In this document: positions 9,042 to 20,370 of the stretch, in pieces
How the letters are laid out: each line of letters starts with the position of its first letter
Numbering within the stretch: the stretch's first letter is position 1
Assembly: GCA_013180625.2 (NCBI GenBank)
Contig: SNVD02013588.1
Span: 18,593-82,592, forward strand
DNA: 64,000 nucleotides
Reading direction: 5' to 3'
Source of the DNA: Boswellia sacra
Lineage: Eukaryota; Streptophyta; Magnoliopsida; Sapindales; Burseraceae
The notes under the pieces: model-generated
Database searches by the model: none
Told to the model about the DNA's origin: nothing
The model's input: the letters and a program-made list of their open reading frames with translations, nothing else
Program-made: the position numbers and the translations under genes

Positions 9042-9903
9042 TCAATATTGATTCATAGCAGTTTCGAGAATGGCCTCCCTAAAAGAATCGGTGTTGGGAT
9101 TAGGAGATGTCTCATCCTCCATTTCAAGAACATAGAAGGCTGTTGGGAAAACCAATTGATTCACCTGCACAAGCACATCTTCCACAACTCCCTTGGGATA
9201 TGCATTAGAACGATCAGCAAGTTGAATGATAATACCAGTTTCCGCAAGGGGTACAAGATTCAAGGAAGCATAAATAGAATATGGCATGACATTAATAGAT
9301 GCTCTAAAATCTAACATAGCTCTTTCAAACTTGGTATTACCAATGGTGCATGGAATGGTGAACGTACCTGGATCTTTGCATTTCGGAGGAATTTTTCTTT
9401 GCAATACAGCTGAAACATTTTCCCCCACACTTACATTCTCATTTCCCTTCAACTTTCTCTTGTTGGTGCATAACTCCTTGAGAAATTTTGTACAACGAGG
9501 TACTTGCTCGATAGCATCCAGAAGTGATATATTTACCTCGATTTTGTGTGAAGTTTCCAGGATTTCTTGTTCTTGTTCCTCCTTCTTTGATTTTGCAAAT
9601 CTGCTAGGAAATGGTGGAGGAGTAACATAAGAAGGAATTTGAGTTTTGAGATCTACCTTAGAAGATGATGTGTTGTTCATGGTGGAAGTGGTGTCATCTC
9701 CTTCATCAGTTTGTGATTTCTTTGTCAGGTTTTGGATACTTGCCCCAGTTTCCATTTGCTCTCCATTTCGAATTTGCTCTCCACTTCGCAAAGTTATCGC
9801 ACAAGCATTTTCTCTTGGATTGATCACTGCTTGAGAAGATAATTTTTCTGAGTCTTGGCCCTCGAATTTGCTCATGCTAGTAGCCAATTGTCCCATTTGA
9901 TTT
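9042..9903 (-). pseudogene. Athila aspartic protease region
   Basis: The frame carries the gag C-terminal block AVINPRENACAITLRSG, a Pro-rich stretch PPPFPSRF, the LLDAIEQVPRCTKFLKELCTNKRKL helix region and the retropepsin-like core IPCTIGNTKFERAMLDFRASINVMPYSIY. In Athila elements the active site is usually D-L-G-A-S; here it is D-F-R-A-S, replacing the glycine and probably inactivating the enzyme. Further blocks QLADRSNAYPKGVVEDVLVQV match the retropepsin C-terminal half. Confidence 0.88.
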
Positions 9904-10461
9904 GCCAGGATTTTGGATACTTGCCCCAGTTTCCTGCTGGAATTGCATTGTGTTAGTGGCAAGTGCATTAACAATGATCTCGAGAGACATACCTGAGTTT
10001 TGTGAAGCTGGTTGCGGTGCTGGATGTGGCATTGGTGGTGGTTGCATTTGAAAAGGTTGCTGCACTCTAGGTTGATTGAAACCTTGTGGCCGATTTGGTA
10101 TCACATTTGGAGTGATTGGTTGATGATTCCAGTAACTGAAATTATGTTGATCTTCCCATCCAGCATTGTAAGTGCTAGAGAAAGGATCATACCATTGCCT
10201 CGTTTGTCCTGGAAATCCACCCATGGCATTGGCTTGTTCCATATATTCTTCTTGTAAAGTTGGATACATGTCGATTGGATGCTCCATCGTAGAATATATC
10301 CCACATTCATAAGATTTTTGCATATCTCCTACAGCCATGTTTTCCACAAGAGAGGTTAGCTCAGAAAGTTGTTGTTCAATGTTCGGAGTGCTTACCTCAT
10401 TTACTCTCCATGGTACTTGTGGCTCAAATCCGCTACTGAATTGATGGAAGTTTACTGCCAT
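9904..10461 (-). pseudogene. Athila gag C-terminal remnant with degenerate zinc knuckle
   Basis: Only the C-terminal part of gag remains; it begins with MAVNFHQ about 90 bp after the PBS, so the capsid-type N-terminus is deleted. The zinc-knuckle position reads ECGIYSTMEHPIDMYP, in which two of the expected cysteines of C-x2-C-x4-H-x4-C are tyrosines. A Gln/Pro-rich linker follows, then LATNTMQFQQETGASIQN. Near 9905 a one-base shift moves the continuation LANQMGQLATSMSK into another frame. Not functional. Confidence 0.85.
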
Positions 10462-10550
10462 GTTGGCTAAACACAAACAATCAAAAAGAAAAACAAACCA
10501 AAATATGAATCAACAATGAAAACAAAATAACAAATCGATTAGAAAATCAA

Positions 10551-10568
10551 TCCCCGGCAACGGCGCCA
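10551..10568 (-). other. Primer binding site, tRNA-Asp type
   Basis: The plus strand reads TCCCCGGCAACGGCGCCA, identical to the 3' end of plant tRNA-Asp including CCA, so the minus-strand transcript is complementary to it. It lies six bases from the LTR end. This PBS is typical of Athila elements. Confidence 0.92.
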
Positions 10569-10574
10569 AAAACT

Positions 10575-11982
10575 TGATGCGTTCGAAACTAGCAAGTATA
10601 CTAGTCGCACAAGTAATAAAGTGATAAGTAAGATATCGTTCCCACGAGGATTGATTCTAATTGAATTTGTTATTTCCAGCAACAATTAACTAAATGGGGG
10701 GGTTTTGTTGAATGATTAACTAAGTGAAATAAGAATGCAAATTAAGAATAACAAAACAGAGTTAATTTGAATAAAAGATCAATGAGGAAATCTGGTTAAG
10801 GGATCCTTCTCTAGCACAAGATATGGATTTGAGAATTAATCGTAGAATTGTCATCCAATTACACCATTGAAATCATCAACCGTAGATAACAACAAGCTCT
10901 GTTATCCCAATCTTTCCTTACTTTGTTGTTAAATAAAACAGGCTCTTTATTTAATCTCTATCCATTAAACAACCTAGAACAAGCTCTCTAAATTTAATTC
11001 AATGGATGCATTATGATAAGAAAGATAGGTTGATCTAAGCAATAAACACACAAGCTCGGATTATTTAACTTAGGTTATATTCTCCAATTGCAATCTCTGA
11101 TCACAATTTTGCTACTAAGGATTAGAAATTCAAGACAATTACGGATCAAGATTTCTAGTCTAGCAATAGACAACAACCAGATTATATTCAGTTGGCCATT
11201 CGAAATACAATCCAGCAAGCAATCATAAGCATTAGATATAGGAAAATACAAGCAACTTCAATTAGAGAATTGGATAACAACTTCTTGCACAATCAACTTA
11301 CAAAAACCATATCAGGGGCTTTGAAATCACCCTCAACCAATTCAGATTCAGTTACACATGTTTAAGAACGTGGTAAATACAATACAACATGGAGACATTC
11401 CAGAAAATGAAAGGGAAGGGAAAAACTTAGCAAATTTGATGTAATTCTCTTTGGATTGTAGTTCTTCCTCTTTCCAAGCTTCCTTTCTCCTTCAAGAACT
11501 CCAAGAGATGAAAGAATTCCAGAGCTGCAGCCTCTACCACGTTCTCCCCTCTTCAAGTTATGAAATAAAACCCTAAAATGTGTTTAAATACTCTGCTACA
11601 GTAACGTGCTACAGTGTCCCGTATTATACATGCTACAGTGATGTGTGGAATTACATTTCTACACTTCTCACACTGTTTTGATTACAACTTTCGGTACACT
11701 GAATGGATTCATAAACCGTAAATTTCTCCAAAAAGTAGACTTCGAGAGCTTTTCAACGGTATATGATACGTCATCGGGTTCATTGTATGTCAATACAATT
11801 AAATCCGAGAAGATGGTTGATTAGCAGAAGTAAAAATGAAGGGTTTTACTCCATTTTTGTGCAAGTTGCTCCAAAACTCCTACAAACATCAAAACCACAC
11901 AAAAACATAAAAATACCAAGGGATATAGCAAAGAAACATGGACGAATTGATATGAAAGTAATACATAAATAGACACCTATCA
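10575..11982 (-). repeat. Element A 5' LTR
   Basis: 1,408 bp with TG...CA ends, nearly identical to 2954-4358. Differences are scattered substitutions plus a few one- or two-base indels (for example near 11315, 11620 and 11645). It adjoins the PBS and is therefore the 5' LTR in minus orientation. Confidence 0.95.
11583..11590 (-). promoter_or_regulatory. TATA-like element in the element A 5' LTR
   Basis: TATTTAAA on the minus strand, also present in the other LTR at about 3963-3970, is followed within ~40 bp by a purine-rich transcribed-looking leader. It is the best candidate for the LTR core promoter. Confidence 0.45.
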
Positions 11983-11987
11983 TGTCG
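11983..11987. repeat. Target site duplication TGTCG, right
   Basis: Exact copy of 2949-2953 on the other side of element A. Confidence 0.93.
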
Positions 11988-12286
11988 TGTTCGTATCGTG
12001 TGTTAGAATGTCATGTCAAAAATTGACACCCCTAGCCACACTAATCTAATTTTGTGTAACACGTCGTGATTGGATACTTGGGTACTTGATATTGCCAATA
12101 AAAGGGCATCATAGGCAATACCATTGCATATCGATTCAAGCTTCTCTTATGCTTAATAACAGTTAAATGCTCTATCACATTCTCCCCTTTATATTCTATC
12201 TTTTTCCATTTACATCTGTCATGCCATATTTCTCTCTAGTTTCATTATTTACAAAATAAGTTATCCACATAAATTTTTCTAGATAT
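11988..12286. other. Duplicated BAHD-upstream segment, copy 1 (right part)
   Basis: It continues the alignment with copy 2 (61641-61940): GTGTTAGAATGTCATGTC, TTGGATACTTGGG, and CAAGCTTCTCTTATGCTTAATAAC are shared. Similarity ends at CTAGATAT in both copies. No ORF is seen. Confidence 0.75.
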
Positions 12287-12294
12287 CAACACAC

Positions 12295-12690
12295 CACTAA
12301 ACCAAAAATGGCTTTTAGCAGCATACATTTTGCATGTTGCTGAAGGGATTCTGCAATGCATAGGTGCACATTGTTGTTCTTGATATTGCTGAAACTCTTG
12401 AACATTCGACAACGCTTACATGCACGTTGCAAAATATGCTTATGCATGTTGCTAACCTTATTTTGGTAACATGCCTGCATGTTTCTAAACGTTATGCATT
12501 TATAGAGTTTCAACAACGCGTATTGTGCATTATGGAATACATTTTCACAACACGCAATGCATGTTGCTAAAATTGAGATATATTTTGAGTTTAGCAACAC
12601 ACGATGTCTGTTGAAGTATGTTTTAATGGCAACGTGTAGTTGCAGGTTGTTGAAACCTTTACAAGGTCTATAATTTTTGCAACATGCTTT
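12295..12690. mobile_element. Possible CACTA terminus with subterminal repeats
   Basis: It begins CACTAAACCAAAAATGGC and carries many copies, in both orientations, of a GCATGTTGCTAA-like motif (for example near 12340, 12440, 12475, 12550, 12590). Dense short subterminal repeats behind CACTA fit an En/Spm end. The opposite terminus was not found, so the element is truncated or the call is wrong. Confidence 0.4.
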
Positions 12691-12696
12691 GTAATA

Positions 12697-13560
12697 AAGT
12701 AAATGGCGAGAATTTAAAAGTGTAGTAAAGTAAATGGCAATAAATTAAAAGTACAGTAAAGTAAAGAAAGTAAATCAACAAATGACAATGAAAAAGACGA
12801 ATAAAGTAAATAAGCATATTATAAAGGTGATAAAGATAAAATATGATAAAATGAATAGTGAATATTAAAACGGAGGCATATTAGAGTAGTGGTTTCCTAT
12901 CAGTCATCATCGATTCGCCACCACTCATCCATATTCACCTAATCTCTATTCTAAATGCAAATCATAAAAATATAACAAAAATGTAAAACAAGAGAGAAAA
13001 TGTGGCGATTTGCCCTCAAGCTTTATTGAGTACTAAGTGTTTGTGTGGATTGTTTGAAGACCGATTAAAAATTAGGGTAGTTGTGTGAGATATGGAAATA
13101 AAAAGGACTTAAAAGTGTTTGGAATAGGGGGCATATGTGTGAAAATTCAAAAGAAAAGGGTTCAGTTTATTGGAAAGAGGTGTTGAAAGAGAATTTGGTA
13201 GGGCTAGCATGTAACTCGAGGTGAATAGTTGATGTCCCAAATGAAGGAAATGGCCAAAAATCTACAGAATTTTGGGGGGATGGTGCACGCATGTGATGCA
13301 TGTACACATGTGGGTGCAATCTTTAGGCACCACCCGTTGGCTTTATGCATGGTGATGCAGCTTTAGGCACTGCTCCCTTCCCCTCACGCACGCACCTGTT
13401 CTCCTTCATGCGTAATCTAATTTCCCCTTCAAGCATGGTTTTGGGCTTTTTGGCTTTTCTAGGAATTCTGCAGGGTATTCTCAGGGCCCAACTTGGCCCT
13501 TTTCGGTTTTCATGTCTGTGGGTTTGTATTTTTGGACTAGTTTTGGGTGCTTAGGGTATT
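12697..13560. repeat. Diverged direct repeat, copy 1 (old LTR-like sequence)
   Basis: Short degenerate AAAGTAAATGGCAATA units are followed by TATTAGAGTAGTGG, ATTCACCTAATCTCTAT and GCGATTTGCCCTCAAGCTTTA, all matched at 15880-16280. Downstream both have an ATGCATGTACACATGTGGGTGC-like purine-pyrimidine stretch. This may be one LTR of an old element or one member of a dispersed repeat. No coding region is supported. Confidence 0.4.
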
Positions 13561-13699
13561 TTCAATCAATTTTTCAAGTTAATGGTACACATCACTCAGT
13601 ATTAGTTCGGTTCTTGTAATCAGGCCAAACCTTTTCGTTACCAGGCTCAAACCATAAGCACAAAATCAATGCTTACAGCGCCGATAAGAAGCTGTCAAA

Positions 13700-14902
13700 T
13701 AGGCCGACCATCCTAGAGGAAAGCATGACTATGCACTAAGGGAACATCGTGTGTAATTTGAAAATATAATGTAATATTTATATCTCTAAGGCAAAACTAA
13801 ATAAATAAATTATAGCATATTCAACTCTTGAAAGTTCATCTGAGACTACATATGTACGCGGTTCAAAGTCAAAATTGAATAGTTAATTAGAGGGTGTTGG
13901 CTCTTATTAATCTTCCTTATTAAATGGATTAATTGTGTAAAAGTAGAAAATAGTATGTTTTACAATATTAGATTTATTGTATTTATTGGCTTATATTTAT
14001 ATTGAAATCAATTATGGAGATAAAATTATTCTCTAATGGTATTGTGATTAAATGCAATTTCTAAAACTCTTCTAGCATAGATAATAATCAAGAAAGTGTA
14101 AAAATAAAAAATAAAAAATAAAAACACAAATAATGATAAGCTTATAATTATATTCAAAATTAGAGTAGAAAAAATCTAATTTTCTAATTTGCCAAATAAC
14201 TATCAACCCCGAATTGGTTGGAATTACTGGTTGTATTACAATTCTAAGTATGATGGACTCACACGAAAGAAGAAAAGTAAATTACTATTTCATAATTAAT
14301 AATTATACTGACCAGACAAAGAGAAGAATAAAACAATCTTTGATCGTCACTGTTGGTTGCCTTTAGAGTAGAATTATCCCATGGCACTCAACCTTTAATA
14401 ATGTTTTATAGATTGACCATGTTTATGCAAACGCAACTGCAATCCATTCGCAATTAACGTAGCTGTCCGGTTGTCTTTGATAAAATTATACGAGACTTCG
14501 GAAATTTAAGCAACGGCACTTTGGGCTCCTAGGCCCAACCTTGGACCTTTGAATGCCCACTTCATCCTTGTTTCTGGGCTTATCTACAAATATAAAAGCC
14601 ATGAATCATTTACTTATATATTTAGCCCATTTACAAAACATATTATGGGTTTGCTATATTATAGTCCTTATATAATTTTTACTCCAAAATGGTTGTTACG
14701 CAGAATTGATCACTAATTCACCATCACGATTTCATCACCCCCATTGTCATTTCCTTTCAACTTAACGGGCCACCGAGCTGCAACATCATCCAAGTACTCT
14801 TCCCTTGTGAGCTATTGTTAAAATGCATTGCAGTTTACATGATCTAAATTCCAACATGTTATTCACATTTCTACTTTGTTATTCTCCAATCGCAACTTGA
14901 CA
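13700..14902. other. Gene-free AT-rich stretch
   Basis: No ORF with family resemblance, RNA gene, clear terminal repeat or retroelement motif is visible. AT-rich sequence with short A-runs near 14100. Confidence 0.6.
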
Positions 14903-15718
14903 CAGAGACGGACTCTCACTTAAGCCTAAGGAGGCCCAGGCCCCACCAACCTTAATAAATATTCTTAATTTTTTTTAAAATAGTATATTTTATATATAGT
15001 ATATATTGAGTTTTACTATTTCGATCTCTCTAAATCTTTTATATAATTAAATTCATGTAAGGATATAATTAATATTTTGAATTGATGAATTCACAAATTT
15101 TTTTATTATATTTAAAAATTAAATATTCTTTCAATACGAAAATAACAATTCCTAATTAATTAATATTTTTAAAAAATAAGTTTTAATTGCAAGAATAATT
15201 ATTATTCTCTATATTAAATAAAGAGGAAAGTAATAAATACTCTCGCTCTTCTAGTTTTTGCAGTAATTGTATTTTCAATTATGTATATAGGTTTAATAAC
15301 AAAATAAAAGATGAATTTCTCACTAACACTTTAGTTTAGATATATTAAAGAGGAATTGTAGAAGAATTTAGTATATAATAAATTATGAAAAATATGAAAT
15401 AAGGTCAAGTTCTTGATTAATACATGACTGAGTTGATAAAATAAATAACATTTTTTAATCTATGTTATTGATATTAATAATATTATTATTATTACTTTAT
15501 TTACTATACCATATTTTATTGTCATAAACCCGCCGCCCCCGAAGAAAAAAAAAAGCTTCAATCTTGTGTCCGCTATTGATAAAATAAATAACATTTTTTA
15601 ATCTATGTTATTGATATTAATAATAATATTATTATTACTTTATTTACTATACGATATTTTATTGTCATAACTCGCCACCCCCACCAAAAAAAAAACTTTA
15701 ATCTTGTATCCGCTATTG
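14903..15718. mobile_element. Decayed non-autonomous hAT-like element
   Basis: The left end CAGAGACGGACTC and right end (inverse) CAATAGCGGATAC form an imperfect inverted repeat of the CAGNGRCGGA type common in plant hAT elements. The flanking 8-mers ACTTGACA and ACCTAATA agree at five of eight positions, as expected only for an old TSD. The interior is AT-rich and non-coding. Confidence 0.45.
15433..15718. repeat. Tandem duplication, two 143-bp units
   Basis: 15433-15575 and 15576-15718 are about 90% alike and each ends in the element's terminal CGCTATTG. It looks like a duplication of the right end of the hAT-like element. Confidence 0.85.
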
Positions 15719-15879
15719 ACCTAATAGTTGTAATCTTACTTGTTGAGAGTAGTTTTTCACATTACATCAACACTAAAGTTTTGATCTCAAACATTCGCAA
15801 GCTCTTATTTCTCTTTAAACAAGTCATTTTTATTTAACTTCTATTAAAAAAAAATGTATGTAATGGTGGTCAATAGAGA

Positions 15880-16860
15880 GTGCGATAAAGAAAATAGTGC
15901 TAAAGTAAATGGTGATAAAAAGAGAGTGGGATAAAGTAAATGACAATAAAATAAATGACGGTAAATAAAGAGTGCGATAAAGTAAATAATGATAAAGTAA
16001 ATGGCAATAAAGTAAAGAATGTAAATAAATGAACAGTAATTGAAGGCAAGTAAAGTAAATAAATATAAATTTAAGACAATGAAAGTAAAATACGATAAAA
16101 TGAACGGTGAATATTAAGATAAAGGCATATTAGAGTGGTGATTCCCATCGATCATCATCGATCCACCACAACTCGCTTGTATTCACCTAGTCTCTATACT
16201 AAGAATAAATCATTAAAAAAATAAAAATAATAAATAAGAGAGGGGAACTGTGGTGATTTGCCCTCAAGCTTTATCAAATACTGCTAAATGGTGAGTTGTT
16301 TTTCTATAAAAGTCTCTAAAAATCTCACAAAACACGCTAAAAAAGGCTTCTTGAATGTTTGAATATGGGTTGGAAAATGGGTTGTTTATGGAAAATATGA
16401 AAGAAATGGATTGAAAATGGATACTGTTTATGCTAAGCACAAAAACCATGGAGAATGAAAATTGTTCCGAAAATGAAAACATTGGCCGAATTTATAGAAG
16501 AGTAGGGCTAGGTGTGCACGCGCGTGACTACACACGGGTGCCTCCCCTTGTCCTCTTCTTTCAAGTACCTCTTCCTTTCAGGCGCTGGATGTTTCTTTCA
16601 AGTGCAGCCTATCTTGTTACACGCGAAGCCCATTATCTCCGGGCGCAGTCCAACTTCTTCATGTGCAACACAATTTATTCATGTGTAGGCTTTCCTGTTT
16701 TGGGCCTTTCCTATATAAATGGGTTTTTTTTTGTGTAACTGGGCTTTGTGCGTTTCATGTGTGGAAAATTTTGTTTCAGAGAGGCTACTTCCCTTACCCT
16801 TGGGAAGGAGACCTTACCAAGGCCCGCCTCTCAACAACTACGACGACCTTACCGTGAAAG
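15880..16860. repeat. Diverged direct repeat, copy 2
   Basis: The partner of 12697-13560 in the same orientation, with the same series of AAAGTAAATG units, the GTGATTTGCCCTCAAGCTTTAT block and the downstream GTGCACGCGCGTGACTACAC stretch. Small frames here have no family resemblance. Confidence 0.4.
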
Positions 16861-16899
16861 TCGACTCGCATATGCGTTAGCCAAGAGTATTGGGGCGTA

Positions 16900-17884
16900 G
16901 AGGCATAAACGTGATCTCAGTTGTGATCCCACTTTGATCGGTGTATTTTCCAAACCAACATTCTATTTCGACTAATATTTTGGTTATCATCATTAGGCTT
17001 AAAAACCATAAGTAAGATTTCCATACTACAAAGGGCATTTTAGACATTTCTTCAAGGAAGGGTATTTATGTATCTACTTGTCTTTGTCAAAGATAAGGTT
17101 GTAATTTTATTTCTTCTATAAAGTCGAGACTTAGCTGTAGGTTAACTTATTATTTGAAGTTGCTTATTGCTAAAAGGAGGAAGGTTATAAAATATTTTGA
17201 AATCTTAGAAAATCATTCACCATTGTTTATTTATTTGGACAAATATATTTAATTTTCTACAACATATTGTTCAATAGATCTTAACCAGTGATATTAAGCA
17301 AATTTTTCTTATTATGTTTTGCTATTACATTATATTCTGAGCATTTAATAGGTGTTAAAATATTTGTCTTGGTATAAGTTTCACAATATTTTTCTTATTT
17401 TATTTATTAAAAAATTCTTTTAGAGGTAATCGCTATCTAAATCATACAAATAAATAGATTTATTAATTGATAATAAAAGAATTAGAGCTTTATAAGTTGT
17501 TATTATATTTATCTTTTTGTACTTAGAGTATAGAGCTATAAGTTGTATGACATACATTAGTCTCTTATTAAATTAAAAAAATAATCGGGTCAAACGGATT
17601 GGTTTCGAGTAATATGTTAAATTAGTAGTTAGATTTGAGTTTTTAAAATTAAACTCAATAAATTAATAGGTCGGATTCGGATTAAAAATATTTAATACAA
17701 CATGATCACGAAAAGAGATGAAACAACTCTAATATGACATATTGCCAGACCAAATATATATTGGAATACTTAGAAAAATATTGCTGCAACTATTTTTTAG
17801 TTCATATACTCCCTTTTCTTCTTTCTCTTTAAACATACATACTATTAAAGTTAGCTGATCATAACATCTTCAAATATATATATC

Positions 17885-17916
<32 letters not shown>

Positions 17917-18640
17917 TTAAATTTATTAATATTAATAAACTGATAACATGTCTTACATTTAATAATTATTATATATCCTGAAGACGCTATAAAGTAAGGT
18001 TGGTTCCGGAATTGCAGGTGCTATTAATATTTGAGAATCCTATAAATATAAAAAGAAAGGAAATCTTAAAAAAAAAAAAATCAAATCAAATATCTTGCGA
18101 GCACGGTGAAGTGTTGCCTATATAAAATTTGATTGCAAAAGTCAAAGATATTTTTTATGCAATAACTATGACATCAACCAGCTGGCATGATGCCTTGCAG
18201 GCCCCATTTGAGATTTTTGGAAATATAAAAAACATGTAAAAAATCTTCGAATATCTTATTGGCATGGTGAAAAATGTATGTGTAATTTTTTTATTAATAC
18301 CCAAAGTCAAAGACCTTTTAATGCATAATTGTTTTCTTTTTATTTTTATTTAAAATTTATCATATATTAATTAAAGGTCAGATAACTATTAAATAATGAT
18401 TAGGCATAACCCCTCACTCTTCCCTTGCAGAATGTTAACTATAGATAGGTTCTCAGCTTGTTAATAAATAAGTTTTTATTCTTATAGATATATATGTTCA
18501 TAAAAAACTATCCCCGCTGGTCGCTTCGCTAAATTAGTGGCATATATATATAGCTAGGTATGTTAGCGTCTTCCAACATCCAACTTTTGCATGATAAAAG
18601 CATTTGATGGAAAAGAAACGGAAATGGCTTAAGTATAGTA
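16900..18640. other. Gene-free AT-rich stretch with a TA microsatellite
   Basis: No gene is visible. A (TA)n run of about 40 bp lies at 17873-17912. Two diverged units around 18068-18170 and 18230-18330 share an AATATCTT...AGTCAAAGA pattern, suggesting an old local duplication. Confidence 0.55.
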
Positions 18641-18651
18641 GCTGTATCCAT

Positions 18652-18826
18652 ACAGTTACTGTTTATTTTGTATAAAAATCGTAAATTCATATATAAAAGT
18701 TGTAAATAAGTATATAAAAGTGGTAAAGTTATAAATAAGTATATGAAGGTTGTAAATACAACTTTTATTTATTCGTTTATGACTTTTATATATCTGTTCA
18801 CGATTTTTATAAAAGTGAACAGTTGT
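18652..18826. mobile_element. Foldback MITE-like inverted repeat
   Basis: The left arm ACAGTTACTGTTTATTTTG and right arm AAAAGTGAACAGTTGT are imperfect inverted repeats, and the interior continues the pairing (AAAAATCGTA with CACGATTTTT; ATAAAAGTTGTAAATA with TACAACTTTTAT). The whole 175 bp could fold into one hairpin. No TSD was identified. Confidence 0.5.
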
Positions 18827-19107
18827 TGTATGTATATAGCATATGTATTGTAGTCCAACTCGAAAGAAACACAAACAGAGAGAGAAACTTTTTATTTTCA
18901 AACACATCCTATATTTCATTCCTACATAGAATAAGAGAAGAATAATTTTTATTTTCAAGAACTTACAAGAGTGTGAAGACATCATGTCTATGTTTAAATG
19001 AAGAAGACTCACAATGTTACACTACCCTTTAATGTTAATTTTTCTGTCATGATTTGTTATTTTTGAGACACAGAGAAAGAAGAAGAAGAAAAGACATAAG
19101 CTTCTTG

Positions 19108-20220
19108 CTATGTGAAATCGCAAGTACACGACATCAAACAAGTAATGAAGTAATGAGTTAAGAATATCATCACATAGAGATTATGTTACTGAGTACCAAA
19201 CTTGATGTAACTCCAATTTTATTTGAATAACGATGAAAGAAGGACAATTTAATGAGAAATAAACTAATATTGAAAATTAAACTAACGATTAAACAAAGAA
19301 AACACTAACGATGACAATTACAAAAATTTCAAATTATTAAAGCTCTAGGGATTTAGATTTCACATAGATTAATCAAATTTCAAATTCCCTAATCCAATCA
19401 ATTAATGCTTATTCATATGTTGCTAACAGATCTAACTTAATTAATTATCAGTCTTTCGCAAGCATCAATAGTCTATCTTAATAAGCCAAGAGTACATCTC
19501 TGTCAAACCTCTAAACTCATTAAAATGCATTAAACCTAAGAAATCTATAATAGTTGCACAAATTCCATAGATATCTATCCGATGATAAATTCATGGTATA
19601 ACATTCATTGGTAGAAACAATTGTCACTTCTTAGTCTCAAATTGAATCCCAAAATCATGTAAAATTTGGCTAGACAATTACAAGCATTGAGCAAAAAATG
19701 AGGTACTTAACAGAATATGGAATAAAACATCAATTGATTAAGATTAGAAGAATCCAAACATCATAATCTGACTACATCTTAGCCCTCGAAAAGAAAAATT
19801 AGTTCATAACAGATCTTTAACATAAATCATTGTTTGAGTCATAAAACAAATAGAAAAGAGAAAAAACTAGTTAAAGAAGAAGAGTCTCTGCTCTTGTAGA
19901 CACTAGATTTTTTAGGCTCAACGATAAAATAAAGATGAATGTTGAGTAATAGAAATGACCCAATGCCCTTGGAAACCAAAGGAAGAAAGGTGAGAAGGAA
20001 TTGATTTAGAGTCTAAAAAATTGACACATGACTTCAAAAAATCATAGAGACTAATCCAAAAGGAATCTAGTAATGATTCATACACTGTTACGAAGCTACA
20101 GATGTCTAGTTTTCATAGAATTTTATAGATTGCAAATTGAAGTTGAACTCAAAGAGTTATGCGCAATCAAATGGACGAAGGTAAAAAAAGACTACATTGA
20201 AAACATGTGAAATAAGAGGG
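19108..20220 (-). repeat. Ty3/gypsy LTR remnant
   Basis: The start CGCAAGTACACGACATCAAACAAGTAATGAAG, the ATATCATCACATAGAGATTATG block and the run of intron-like AT-rich sequence have the same layout as the left end of the element A LTR (TAGTCGCACAAGTAATAAAG, ATATCGTTCCCACGAGGATT). It is probably the U5-to-U3 part of a minus-strand Athila/Tat LTR, too diverged to assign. The distal boundary is unclear. Confidence 0.4.
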
Positions 20221-20225
20221 TTCAG

Positions 20226-20370
20226 TGGGCCACAACCGGCTGGCTATTGATAACAATCGATCGGCTTCTATCAATAGCTGATCAGCTGTTAGAGTGCGGG
20301 CTGGCTATTCATAGACAATCGATCCATAATCAGAGTATCGGTTGGCGTTCATCCAACAGTCGGCTGGCTG
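20226..20370. repeat. Degenerate CGGCTGGCT repeats
   Basis: Four or five imperfect units of GGCTGGCTATTGATAR-ATCGATCGG occur in a row, interleaved with GCTGATCAGC palindromes. They lie just upstream of an LTR-type promoter and may be enhancer-like repeats in U3. Confidence 0.45.

Larger units (their letters stand above)
2954..11982 (-). mobile_element. Element A: complete non-autonomous Athila-like LTR retrotransposon carrying CRP and LOG
   Basis: A 9,029-bp element in minus orientation has two LTRs of 1,405 and 1,408 bp, terminal TG...CA, a 5-bp TSD, a PBS matching the 3' end of tRNA-Asp beside the right LTR, and a polypurine tract beside the left LTR. Read in the element's own direction the order is LTR, PBS, gag remnant, protease, first residues of RT, a direct jump to the sequence that normally follows integrase, then the CRP gene, the LOG gene, a long 3' non-coding region, PPT and LTR. 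RT core, RNase H and integrase are absent, so movement must have been in trans. About 30 base differences between the LTRs, counted by eye (~2%), imply a fairly recent insertion. Confidence 0.95.

Noticed and set aside
10551..10568. tRNA gene match (tRNA-Asp 3' end)
   Set aside because: Only 18 bases match, at the expected PBS position; no cloverleaf around it.
13345..13554. Frames at 13345-13554 and 16430-16857
   Set aside because: Located in a repeat with GC-rich low-complexity sequence; no family resemblance and not shared between the two copies.
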